Below the pieces are notes generated by a model. It did no database searches and was not told the origin of the DNA. It was given only the letters and a program-made list of their open reading frames with translations. From NCBI GenBank assembly GCA_020403425.1, contig JADBXR010000002.1, positions 186,001 through 250,000 of the forward strand: a DNA stretch of 64,000 bases, read 5' to 3'. This DNA comes from Chitinophagaceae bacterium (GTDB lineage: Bacteria > Bacteroidota > Bacteroidia > Chitinophagales > Chitinophagaceae). Position numbers and translations under genes: made by a program. Numbering within the stretch: the stretch's first letter is position 1; each line of letters begins with the position of its first letter. Below are positions 51,909 to 59,370 of the stretch, piece by piece.

Positions 51909-52673
51909 TTACAGTTCCTTCAATTTTTGGAGGAACAATGCCAGTCCCTGCCGCTTCCTTTCGTCCAGTTTGTAGCTGATATTGCGGGTATAATAATCCA
52001 TCAGATCATATACCGGATAAGGCTTCTCAGATGCCACCACTTCTTCCATATGCGAAATACCGTAGGCATTGGTGCGGTTAAAAGCATCCTGAAAATCCTC
52101 AGGCAATGCCTTATTGGCCACCCAGGCCGCGAATACGAAGGGCAGTCCCGTATGCTGTTTCCAGGCAGTTCCCATATCATAACAATATTGGGAAATCTGT
52201 AACTGTTCCAGCGCCCTGTCGCCGATCACGACCCCGGCCGTGGTTCCTTTGATATGTGACCGGAAATCTTCACGGGCATCTTCCAGTATCGGGCTTTTTT
52301 TCCAGTACTCTTTCAGCAATACCCTGGCCAGGTTCACCGAAGTACGGCTCTGGTAATCGAGCAATACTTTTTCCACCTGTTCCATGGGCACTTCGCTGAA
52401 AATACCCACAGAAGCCACTTCACCGTCTGCACCGATACAGTAATCGGTGATAATATGTGATTCCCGCAAAAGGGGAATGATCGCAACAGGCACCAGTCCC
52501 ACATCTACTTCATCATTCAACAACATCGCTGCCACACGGGCGGGATAGGCTTCTACCACGTCCACCTTATCTATCAGCCCCGAGCGCCTCAATCCGTACA
52601 ATAATGGCCGGGTATTTAAATAACTTACGGCCCCAATGCGTATTCTCTTGTCCAATTCGGCTAATTTTGTCAC
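51909..52673 (-). CDS. mqnA: Chorismate dehydratase of the futalosine menaquinone route
   Basis: MqnA converts chorismate to 3-enolpyruvoyl-benzoate, the first step of the futalosine route to menaquinone. About 254 residues with the family start IRIGAVSYLNTRPLLYGL, then DVGLVPVAIIPLL, YCIGADGEVASVGIFS and the anion-binding GTTAGVVIGDRALEQL. The open frame begins with GTG at 52673; a TTG seven codons in (MDKRIRIGAVSYL) is the alternative, because TTTCTTTG at 52676-52683 is a near -7 element and would put the transcript start at about the GTG. No other mqn gene is in the window. Confidence 0.9.
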   Translation of the reverse strand: MTKLAELDKRIRIGAVSYLNTRPLLYGLRRSGLIDKVDVVEAYPARVAAMLLNDEVDVGLVPVAIIPLLRESHIITDYCIGADGEVASVGIFSEVPMEQVEKVLLDYQSRTSVNLARVLLKEYWKKSPILEDAREDFRSHIKGTTAGVVIGDRALEQLQISQYCYDMGTAWKQHTGLPFVFAAWVANKALPEDFQDAFNRTNAYGISHMEEVVASEKPYPVYDLMDYYTRNISYKLDERKRQGLALFLQKLKEL

Positions 52674-52771
52674 AAAGAAACTTAATTAGTGATGAATAAA
52701 TTGCTAAAACGAGTTTTTTTCCTCATTACTAACCGTCAATTACAAATTTTTAAATCCCAACATACCCTACC

Positions 52772-54118
52772 ATGGAGCTTTCCTCGCTTACCGCAGTTTC
52801 ACCCATCGATGGCCGTTACCGAAAGCAGGTGCATCACCTCGACGAATACTTTTCCGAATATGCCCTCATCAAATACCGGGTATTGGTGGAAGTGGAATAT
52901 TTCTTCTTCCTGGCCGACCAGAAATTCTTCAAACTCACGCCCAAAGCAAGGCTCTTTTTGAAGAAAGTAATGGACGAATTCAGTCTCGACGATGCCCAGC
53001 AGATCAAACAGATCGAATCCATCACCAACCATGATGTGAAAGCGGTGGAATATTTCCTGAAAGAACAGCTTGACAAAGCCGGCATCCCCCATTTGAAGGA
53101 ATGGGTCCATTTTGGACTCACATCGCAGGATATCAACAATACCGCCATACCCCTCAGTTGGAAACACTGTATGGAGCATGAATACCTACCGTCCCTGATC
53201 AACCTGCAGAATCATCTGTACCAACTGGCCGCCCAATGGAAACAGGTTCCATTACTGGCTCGTACACACGGACAGCCCGCATCTCCCACCCGCCTGGGAA
53301 AAGAGATCATGGTATTTGTGGAACGATTGAACAACCAGATCGAATTGTTCAGCAGCATCCCCTATGCAGCCAAATTTGGCGGCGCCACCGGCAATTTCAA
53401 TGCCCATCATGTGGCATTCCCCAAGAAAAAATGGGTATTGCTGGGCAACGCGTTCGTTGAAGACACACTGGGATTACAACGTATGCAGTTCACCACTCAG
53501 ATAGAACATTATGACAGTCTTGCGGCCCATTTTGATGCCATCAAACGCATCAACAATATCCTGCTGGACCTTTGTCGAGATATCTGGACCTATATCAGTG
53601 TGGACTATTTCAAACAAAAGACCAAAAAAGGAGAAGTGGGTTCTTCTGCCATGCCGCATAAAGTGAACCCGATCGACTTTGAAAATGCAGAAGGAAACCT
53701 GGGACTGGCCAATGCCCTGCTGGAACATTTATCGGCCAAACTGCCCATCAGCCGCCTGCAGCGTGACCTGACGGACTCCACCGTACTCAGGAATATCGGG
53801 GTGCCGGTAGGACACGTGGTGATCGCGCTCAAATCGCTGGAAAAAGGTTTGAACAAACTGGTATTGAATGAGGCCAAATTAAAAGAGGACCTTGACAACA
53901 ACTGGGCCGTGGTGGCGGAAGCCATTCAGACCATTTTGCGGAGAGAGAATTACCCCAATCCCTATGAGGCGCTGAAAGACCTTACCCGCGGCAATCATAA
54001 GATCGACAAAAAAGCGATACATGATTTTATCGGAACACTGAAAGTGAGCGCGGCCATCAAAAAAGAGCTCAAAGCCATTACACCGCACAATTATGTAGGC
54101 GTAAACCCGGAATACTGA
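52772..54118 (+). CDS. purB: Adenylosuccinate lyase
   Basis: Fumarase/aspartase-superfamily enzyme that acts twice in purine synthesis: it splits SAICAR to AICAR, and adenylosuccinate to AMP, releasing fumarate. 448 residues. MELSSLTAVSPIDGRYRKQV opens the sequence; the catalytic HFGLTSQDINNTA (near residue 113) and LARTHGQPASPTRLGKE (near 163) follow. The superfamily signature GSSAMPHKVNPIDFENAEGN is near 289. It is single, divergent from mqnA by 98 bases, and ends before a strong hairpin. Confidence 0.97.
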   Translation: MELSSLTAVSPIDGRYRKQVHHLDEYFSEYALIKYRVLVEVEYFFFLADQKFFKLTPKARLFLKKVMDEFSLDDAQQIKQIESITNHDVKAVEYFLKEQLDKAGIPHLKEWVHFGLTSQDINNTAIPLSWKHCMEHEYLPSLINLQNHLYQLAAQWKQVPLLARTHGQPASPTRLGKEIMVFVERLNNQIELFSSIPYAAKFGGATGNFNAHHVAFPKKKWVLLGNAFVEDTLGLQRMQFTTQIEHYDSLAAHFDAIKRINNILLDLCRDIWTYISVDYFKQKTKKGEVGSSAMPHKVNPIDFENAEGNLGLANALLEHLSAKLPISRLQRDLTDSTVLRNIGVPVGHVVIALKSLEKGLNKLVLNEAKLKEDLDNNWAVVAEAIQTILRRENYPNPYEALKDLTRGNHKIDKKAIHDFIGTLKVSAAIKKELKAITPHNYVGVNPEY

Positions 54119-54141
54119 TCGGTTTCGAGTAGTCATATATG

Positions 54142-54182
54142 CAGAAGCCTGGCAGTCCATCACTGATGCTGCCAGGCTTCTG
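54142..54182. terminator. Hairpin between convergent purB and DsrE-family gene
   Basis: A perfect 14 bp stem, CAGAAGCCTGGCAG (54142-54155) with CTGCCAGGCTTCTG (54169-54182), 13 base loop. No strong T run, so it may stop transcription weakly or protect transcript ends in either direction. Confidence 0.65.
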
Positions 54183-54209
54183 AATGATCAGGCACCGCCC
54201 ATTCACTCA

Positions 54210-54743
54210 TTAATACTTCAAAAACGCGTATCCCTTTAACTGATACGTTGTTAAAGTGGTAATGGCAGATAATGCCGGTTTCACTTCCGGCGTTACGGAA
54301 GCAGGAGATACTTGTCTTTTGTTAAGCGATTGTCCGCAAACAAAGATCTTTACCCCTGCGGCTTCCAGTTCTTTAAAAAGGGGAATATTAGGATTATCGG
54401 TATGAAATTTCTTTTGGTATTCCTCATTGTTCACCACGTATTGCGCAGCTGGACCATGAATGACCATTACCACATGCAGGTTCTTTGGAGAAATGCCTCC
54501 TAATGCATGCAGATTCACAACGGCGCCCACTTTCTCGAAGAATTCATGAACATTCTCGGGTTTGGGATTATCTGAACTCACTTCCACCACCACTTTGTAA
54601 TTCAGCTTGGGATCCGGGTTCTCTACGGAAAAAGGCACTTCGGTCACCGTTCCAAATTTCTTGATGACCGGGTTCACTTTTGTCTGGGCAGACACGCCGA
54701 ATAACAAACCGGAAAAAAGGATCACACAGAGGAACTGTTTCAT
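54210..54743 (-). CDS. Secreted DsrE/DsrF-like protein
   Basis: A 177-residue protein from the start ending at 54743: signal peptide MKQFLCVILFSGLLFGVSAQ, then a DsrE-like domain (YKVVVEVSSDNPKPENVHEF, AVVNLHALGGISPKNLHVVM, and KIFVCGQSLNKRQVS with the cysteine near residue 135). DsrE-type proteins handle sulfur or act in small-molecule binding; the single Cys is compatible with sulfur transfer, but no sulfur genes are near. An in-frame upstream ATG at 54794 would overlap tex and hide the signal peptide. It lies 40 bases downstream of tex on the same strand. Confidence 0.8.
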   Translation of the reverse strand: MKQFLCVILFSGLLFGVSAQTKVNPVIKKFGTVTEVPFSVENPDPKLNYKVVVEVSSDNPKPENVHEFFEKVGAVVNLHALGGISPKNLHVVMVIHGPAAQYVVNNEEYQKKFHTDNPNIPLFKELEAAGVKIFVCGQSLNKRQVSPASVTPEVKPALSAITTLTTYQLKGYAFLKY

Positions 54744-54783
54744 GGGAAAAATATTAGACAAACAAAATACTGATTTTGGCAGT

Positions 54784-57024
54784 TTATTTTCCAAATTTCT
54801 TCTTTAACAGGCTCACAGCATCTTCCACGCTCATTTCTGCAGCTGGTCGCTGTTGGTGACGCTCCTGCGGACCACGGCCACCTGCCGGTCGCTGGCCCCT
54901 TGCCGGGGCATCTTCCGTTTGTTTGATCGATAAAGCGATCCGTTTTCTCACCAGGTCTACTTCCAATACTTTTACAGTCACTTTCTGACCCAACTTCAGG
55001 GCCTCGGCAGGATCTGTGATATACCGATGGGCGATCTCGCTTACATGCACCAATCCATCCTGTTTTACACCAATGTCCACAAAGGCCCCGAAACGAGTCA
55101 GGTTGGTCACAGAGCCCGGTACGATCATTCCCACCTGAACGTCTTCCAGTTTATAGATATTGGCAAATGAGAACTGTTCCAGTTCACTACGCGGATCCAG
55201 TCCCGGCTTCTGCAGTTCATTCAGGATATCGCGGATGGTCAATTCACCGAACTGCTCCGATACATATTTCTTCACATCCACTTTCTTCAGCACACTGTCA
55301 TTACCGATGATCGAACGCACTTCTATACCGGCATCTACTGCAATTGCTTCTACCAAGGGGTAGGTCTCGGGGTGAACGGCGCTGGCATCCAATGGATTCT
55401 CACCATCCTTGATCCGTAAGAACCCTGCACACTGCTCATACGCTTTCCCGCCGAGCCTGGGCACTTTCAGCAATTGGTCGCGGCTGGTAAATTTCCCTAT
55501 CTCATTTCTATACCGTACAATATTTTCGGCTAACGATCCGCCAATGCCACTCACGTAACCCAGCAGGTGTTTGCTGGCCGTATTCAGGTTCACGCCCACG
55601 CTGTTCACACAACTGACAACGGTCTGGTCGAGCCTCTCCTTTAATCGGAACGGGTTCACATCATGCTGGTACTGCCCTACCCCGATACTTTTGGGGTCTA
55701 TCTTCACCAGTTCCGCCAGCGGGTCCATCAAACGACGGCCGATGCTGACAGAACCTCTCACGGTAACGTCTTCCTCCGGAAACTCTTCGCGTGCTGTTTC
55801 CGAAGCGGAATACACGGAAGCACCGTCCTCATTCACCAGGAATACCGGCAGGCCCAGATTCAAGTTCTTGATGAACTGTTCTGTTTCCCTTCCTGCTGTT
55901 CCATCACCGATCGCAAAACACTCGATCCGGTATTTGGCCACCAGCTCTTTGATCTTGTATTCGCTATCATAAATGCGGTTGGGCTCATGCACATAGATCA
56001 GATCCGTTTTCTGCAGTTCTCCCTTCTCATCCAGGCAAACCACTTTGCAACCGGTACGATAACCGGGATCGATGGCCAGGATACGTTTACTGCCCAGCGG
56101 CGCGCTCAGCAATAACTGGCGAAGATTCTCTGCAAACACATTGATCGCCTCTTCATCAGCTTTCTGTTTCAGCGCCGTCCGGAACTCTGTTTCCAGACTG
56201 GGCTGCATAAGCCTGCGGTAGGCATCGCGGATCGCTTTCTTCACATGTTCGGTGGAGGGTGTCAGGGCTTTTACATGGTCTTTCTCCAGTAATGCCAGGG
56301 CATCTTCTTCCAATGGCGCAATGGACATGCGCAGGAAACCTTCCATGAAACCACGCAACACCGCCAGAATCCGGTGAGAAGGTACTTTGGAGATGGGTTC
56401 CGAAAAATCGAAATAGTCTTTGTACTTGATACCCTCAGTTTCCTTATCCGCCAGCACCTTGCTCTGCAGGGTGGCGGTATCTTCAAACAGTTTACGCAGT
56501 TTGGCGCGAAGGTTTACATCTTCATTGATCATTTCTGCAATGATATCACGGGCGCCCTGCAGCGCTTCATCCGCGGTCTTTACCTTTTCCGTAATGTACT
56601 TCGCTGCCTCAGCGCTGATATCGGCCGCTGTCTGCTCCAGCATCAGTAGTGCCAGCGGTTCCAGGCCGTTCTCGCGTGCGGTCTGCGCCTTTGTCTTCCT
56701 CTTTGATTTATAGGGCAGGTAAATATCTTCCAGCTCGGCCATGGTGGTGGCCGCATCGATCTTACCCTGCAGGTATTCTGTCATCTTGCCCTGCTCGGTG
56801 ATCGACTTCTCGATGAAAGCTTTCCTTTCCGTGAACTCTTTCAGGAATTTCGCTTCATCCTGTATCTGCAGTATTTGTACCTCATCCAGTCCGCCGGTAC
56901 GGTCCTTCCGGTAACGGGCGATGAAGGGAACGGTAGCGCCCTCTGCGAATAGTTCCAGAACAACTTCTGCCTGTGCGGCCCTGATATTGAGTTTAGCGGC
57001 AATTAACGATGCGAAAGATGACAT
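54784..57024 (-). CDS. tex: Tex-family RNA/DNA-binding protein
   Basis: A 746-residue Tex (YhgF) protein, a transcription-associated RNA-binding factor. Order: a Tex N-terminal helical region, the YqgF/RNase H-like domain with KRILAIDPGYRTGCKVVCLD (about 318-337), helix-hairpin-helix modules with LNTASKHLLGYVSGIGGSLA, and a C-terminal S1 domain (VGMIVPGSVTNLTRFGAFVD to VLEVDLVRKRIALSIKQT). The C-terminal tail is arginine and glycine rich (RGQRPAGGRGPQERHQQRP), an extra RNA contact. Normal length for the family. It is transcribed alone or together with the DsrE gene. Confidence 0.95.
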   Translation of the reverse strand: MSSFASLIAAKLNIRAAQAEVVLELFAEGATVPFIARYRKDRTGGLDEVQILQIQDEAKFLKEFTERKAFIEKSITEQGKMTEYLQGKIDAATTMAELEDIYLPYKSKRKTKAQTARENGLEPLALLMLEQTAADISAEAAKYITEKVKTADEALQGARDIIAEMINEDVNLRAKLRKLFEDTATLQSKVLADKETEGIKYKDYFDFSEPISKVPSHRILAVLRGFMEGFLRMSIAPLEEDALALLEKDHVKALTPSTEHVKKAIRDAYRRLMQPSLETEFRTALKQKADEEAINVFAENLRQLLLSAPLGSKRILAIDPGYRTGCKVVCLDEKGELQKTDLIYVHEPNRIYDSEYKIKELVAKYRIECFAIGDGTAGRETEQFIKNLNLGLPVFLVNEDGASVYSASETAREEFPEEDVTVRGSVSIGRRLMDPLAELVKIDPKSIGVGQYQHDVNPFRLKERLDQTVVSCVNSVGVNLNTASKHLLGYVSGIGGSLAENIVRYRNEIGKFTSRDQLLKVPRLGGKAYEQCAGFLRIKDGENPLDASAVHPETYPLVEAIAVDAGIEVRSIIGNDSVLKKVDVKKYVSEQFGELTIRDILNELQKPGLDPRSELEQFSFANIYKLEDVQVGMIVPGSVTNLTRFGAFVDIGVKQDGLVHVSEIAHRYITDPAEALKLGQKVTVKVLEVDLVRKRIALSIKQTEDAPARGQRPAGGRGPQERHQQRPAAEMSVEDAVSLLKKKFGK

Positions 57025-57153
57025 GCACTTATGTTAAAATGTTAATACCCGCCATTGGCAGGTCTGTTTTGAAATATTTTTCGGGGAGGCGAATGTAGGT
57101 GGCAGGCCTGAAAGAAAAAAAGAAAAATTATTCACTTTTTACCGCCCGCAGCA

Positions 57154-58473
57154 TCAGGCGATCTTCACTACTTTGTGAGGATGCCGTTCTGCAAAGTTCC
57201 GGATCATCGAACGTAACACTTCATTCTCCGGATAAGGCACCAGCTGAGGTTTGATATGTTCTATACGGGTGATATCCGTATCTTTTTCGATCTTTCCCAT
57301 CCCATAGAACTTCCCTTCCTCCACCAGCACACAGGCTTCCTTATCGCGGATCAGAAAGGTCTCTTTCTGTGCTTCCAGCCAGTCCAGTGCCGCTGCGACC
57401 GATCGGTTATAGCTTGTTATCTCTGGCAGTTCTGCAGCACCTGTCGCATCCAGGAAACAAAGCACCGGATGCAGTTGAAATTCCTTCACCAGCTTCCACA
57501 ACAAACGGTGCGCATCCACCAGCATCGAAAAACTGGCAATGGGCGTGGTATGTTTCTGCTTTTTATCGATGGCCAGGCGGCGATAACCCCGGCTGTCCTC
57601 AAAATGGTAGATGCCCCATAATTGCTCATACCTTTTCTGACTCTTGTTGAAAGCGGGCCATAGGCGTTTGATCTCCACACTTTCCAGCAAAGAGGCGATG
57701 AACTCAGTTGGACAGGGCGCATGGGTGATCGAATAGATGCTCCGCAAAAAATCCTGGCGCTTTTTGGAAATGTCCAGCCCGGTGAAATGACTCACCACCC
57801 TTTTTTTGATATTCTTTGCCTTCCCTACGTATACCACTTTGCCTTTGGCATCGTGGAAATAATACACGCCGGGCTGCTCGGGCAGGTCCAGCACGAACTG
57901 TTCGGGCAGATTGGGAGGCAGCAACTGTCCCTTGTTCTCCTTTTTCAGCATTTCCCTGATCAACACACCTCCATTGTTCCGGATCACCATATCCAATACC
58001 TGGGCCGTAGCCAGTGCATCGCCTCCCGCACGGTGTCGGTTCTCGATACTGATGCCCAGTTCCCGGCACAAATGACCCAACCCATACTTGCGGTAGCCTG
58101 GAAATACTTTCCGGCTTAAGCGGATGGTGCAGAGTTTAGGTGTCTGCAAATGAAAACCAGCTTCCTGCAGATGGTGTTTCACAAAAGAGAAATCAAAGTT
58201 GACATTATGCGCAACGAAAATCCTGTCTTTCAACAAGTTAAAGATGTATGGAGCCACTTCCTCAAAGGAGGGGGCAGCGGCAACCATGGCATCCGAAATA
58301 CCCGTCATATTGGCGATAAAGGGCGGAATAGGCTGGTGCGGGTTCACCAGGGTCTCATACCGGCCTTCCACCTCAGTCCCATTATGTAAAACGATAGCGA
58401 TCTCGGTGATCCCGTGTTGCTGGGGGAAGCCCCCCGTGGTCTCTATATCAACAACTGCGAATTGCATGTGCAC
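57154..58473 (-). CDS. DnaQ-type exonuclease fused to GIY-YIG nuclease domain
   Basis: A 439-residue fusion. The N-terminal DEDDh exonuclease (about 1-170) has FAVVDIETTGGFPQQHGITE, HNVNFDFSFVKHHLQ and HRAGGDALATAQVLD, the three catalytic motifs of DNA polymerase III epsilon-like enzymes. A GIY-YIG endonuclease domain follows (about 199-285) with PGVYYFHDAKGKVVYVGKAK and the NIKKRVVSHF arginine motif, as in UvrC and Cho. The C-terminal 150 residues match no domain I can name. No UvrC-type C-terminal nuclease is present. Such DnaQ/GIY-YIG fusions are known and are probably DNA repair nucleases. Confidence 0.88.
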   Translation of the reverse strand: MHMQFAVVDIETTGGFPQQHGITEIAIVLHNGTEVEGRYETLVNPHQPIPPFIANMTGISDAMVAAAPSFEEVAPYIFNLLKDRIFVAHNVNFDFSFVKHHLQEAGFHLQTPKLCTIRLSRKVFPGYRKYGLGHLCRELGISIENRHRAGGDALATAQVLDMVIRNNGGVLIREMLKKENKGQLLPPNLPEQFVLDLPEQPGVYYFHDAKGKVVYVGKAKNIKKRVVSHFTGLDISKKRQDFLRSIYSITHAPCPTEFIASLLESVEIKRLWPAFNKSQKRYEQLWGIYHFEDSRGYRRLAIDKKQKHTTPIASFSMLVDAHRLLWKLVKEFQLHPVLCFLDATGAAELPEITSYNRSVAAALDWLEAQKETFLIRDKEACVLVEEGKFYGMGKIEKDTDITRIEHIKPQLVPYPENEVLRSMIRNFAERHPHKVVKIA

Positions 58474-58638
58474 AAGTTAGCCTTGCAAATTTGGGATTTA
58501 CTGCGTATTTTAACGGTACTATTTTTAAAATCCTCTGTCCTTAACAAGGCATTCATCTACAGAGCGTCTTTACTACTGCAAAGGCATCGTTGTACATCCA
58601 ATTCCTGTTAATCCGTTCACCCGTTAAAAGCGACTGCT

Positions 58639-58764
58639 ATGGAGCAATCTGAACAACATTCTCCGGTAGACGAAAAAAAACTCCTGACCATTGGCGGTAT
58701 CATTATTTTCATTGTGATCGTAGTGATATCTTACCTTGAATGGACAGGCAGAAAAGTTTACTAG
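58639..58764 (+). CDS. Very small single-pass membrane protein
   Basis: A 41-residue open frame (MEQSEQHSPVDEKKLLTIGG then hydrophobic). A charged, hydrophilic N-terminus is followed by one membrane segment (about 17-35, rich in Ile and Val) and a short basic C-terminus (WTGRKVY). The structure is typical of small inner-membrane regulators, but no homologue is recognised. A stop at 58764 ends it cleanly. It stands alone between the exonuclease and lipoprotein genes. It could be spurious. Confidence 0.5.
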   Translation: MEQSEQHSPVDEKKLLTIGGIIIFIVIVVISYLEWTGRKVY

Positions 58765-58935
58765 GATCTTTACTTACCCGCACCACCCGTTGCTTGCCTC
58801 CCGTTATTTCGGGCGGACAGGGGTTATTTGTCTCAAAAAATAAAGGCTCCCACTGTAAGGATCGGTACAGGATCACGACCAACAAAATAAATTCCGGCAC
58901 TTGTAACTTTTTTATTAACCAAACGTTTGCCATAA

Positions 58936-58980
58936 TTAACCTTGGTTAACCATTCCGGGTTTACAAGCTGTTTAATTTTG
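58936..58980 (+). promoter_or_regulatory. Palindrome and -7 element before the small lipoprotein gene
   Basis: A perfect 14 bp palindrome, TTAACCTTGGTTAA (58936-58949), lies upstream of TAATTTTG (58973-58980), an exact TAnnTTTG. A TTG inside the palindrome is too far (28 bases) to be the usual -33 partner, so the palindrome may be an operator. Confidence 0.45.
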
Positions 58981-58997
58981 ACCTGTACTCAATTGCT

Positions 58998-59216
58998 ATG
59001 AAATACCTGTTGTCTATTTTGTTGATCCTGTTATTGGCCGCCTGCAGTAATCCTGCCGGGTACGCGGTCAATGGCATCGGCAACAAGGTAAAAGAATGCT
59101 GCCGCTCACTTTCCCTGAAAAAAAACATCCTACCCGCACAGGTCATGCCGGCCCCCCAGGCACCGTTCCCGTCTGCCATTTTTGAGGCCAGCAACCCGAT
59201 TATCCCCACCTGGTAA
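58998..59216 (+). CDS. Small lipoprotein
   Basis: A 72-residue protein with the lipoprotein signal MKYLLSILLILLLAACSNPA (lipobox LAAC; Cys near residue 16). The mature part has a pair of adjacent cysteines (EC/CR in KVKECCRSL) and a proline-rich end (MPAPQAPFPSA). No family is recognised. It follows the -7 element at 58973-58980 by 17 bases. The valS leader begins right behind the stop. Confidence 0.65.
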   Translation: MKYLLSILLILLLAACSNPAGYAVNGIGNKVKECCRSLSLKKNILPAQVMPAPQAPFPSAIFEASNPIIPTW

Positions 59217-59246
59217 GACCGGGCCCGCCCCTAGCCTGCTTTTCCT

Positions 59247-59254
59247 TACTTTTG
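59247..59254 (+). promoter_or_regulatory. Candidate -7 element of valS
   Basis: TACTTTTG at 59247-59254, an exact TAnnTTTG, implying a 5' leader of about 110 bases before the start at 59371. No TTTG partner is clear. Confidence 0.4.
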
Positions 59255-59370
59255 CAAACCTGAAAATGCCGAAGGATGCGGCTGACTACCGGACGATCGT
59301 ACAAACCTTTGGGGTTCGCCCGATAGACCGCCCCGTTCCGCATCAAGCATTCAGTGTTAAGCATATAAAA

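Noticed and set aside
59255..59370. T-box or other riboswitch in the valS leader
   Set aside because: I found no T-box motif or specifier loop, and T-boxes are not expected in this phylum. The leader of about 110 bases remains unexplained.
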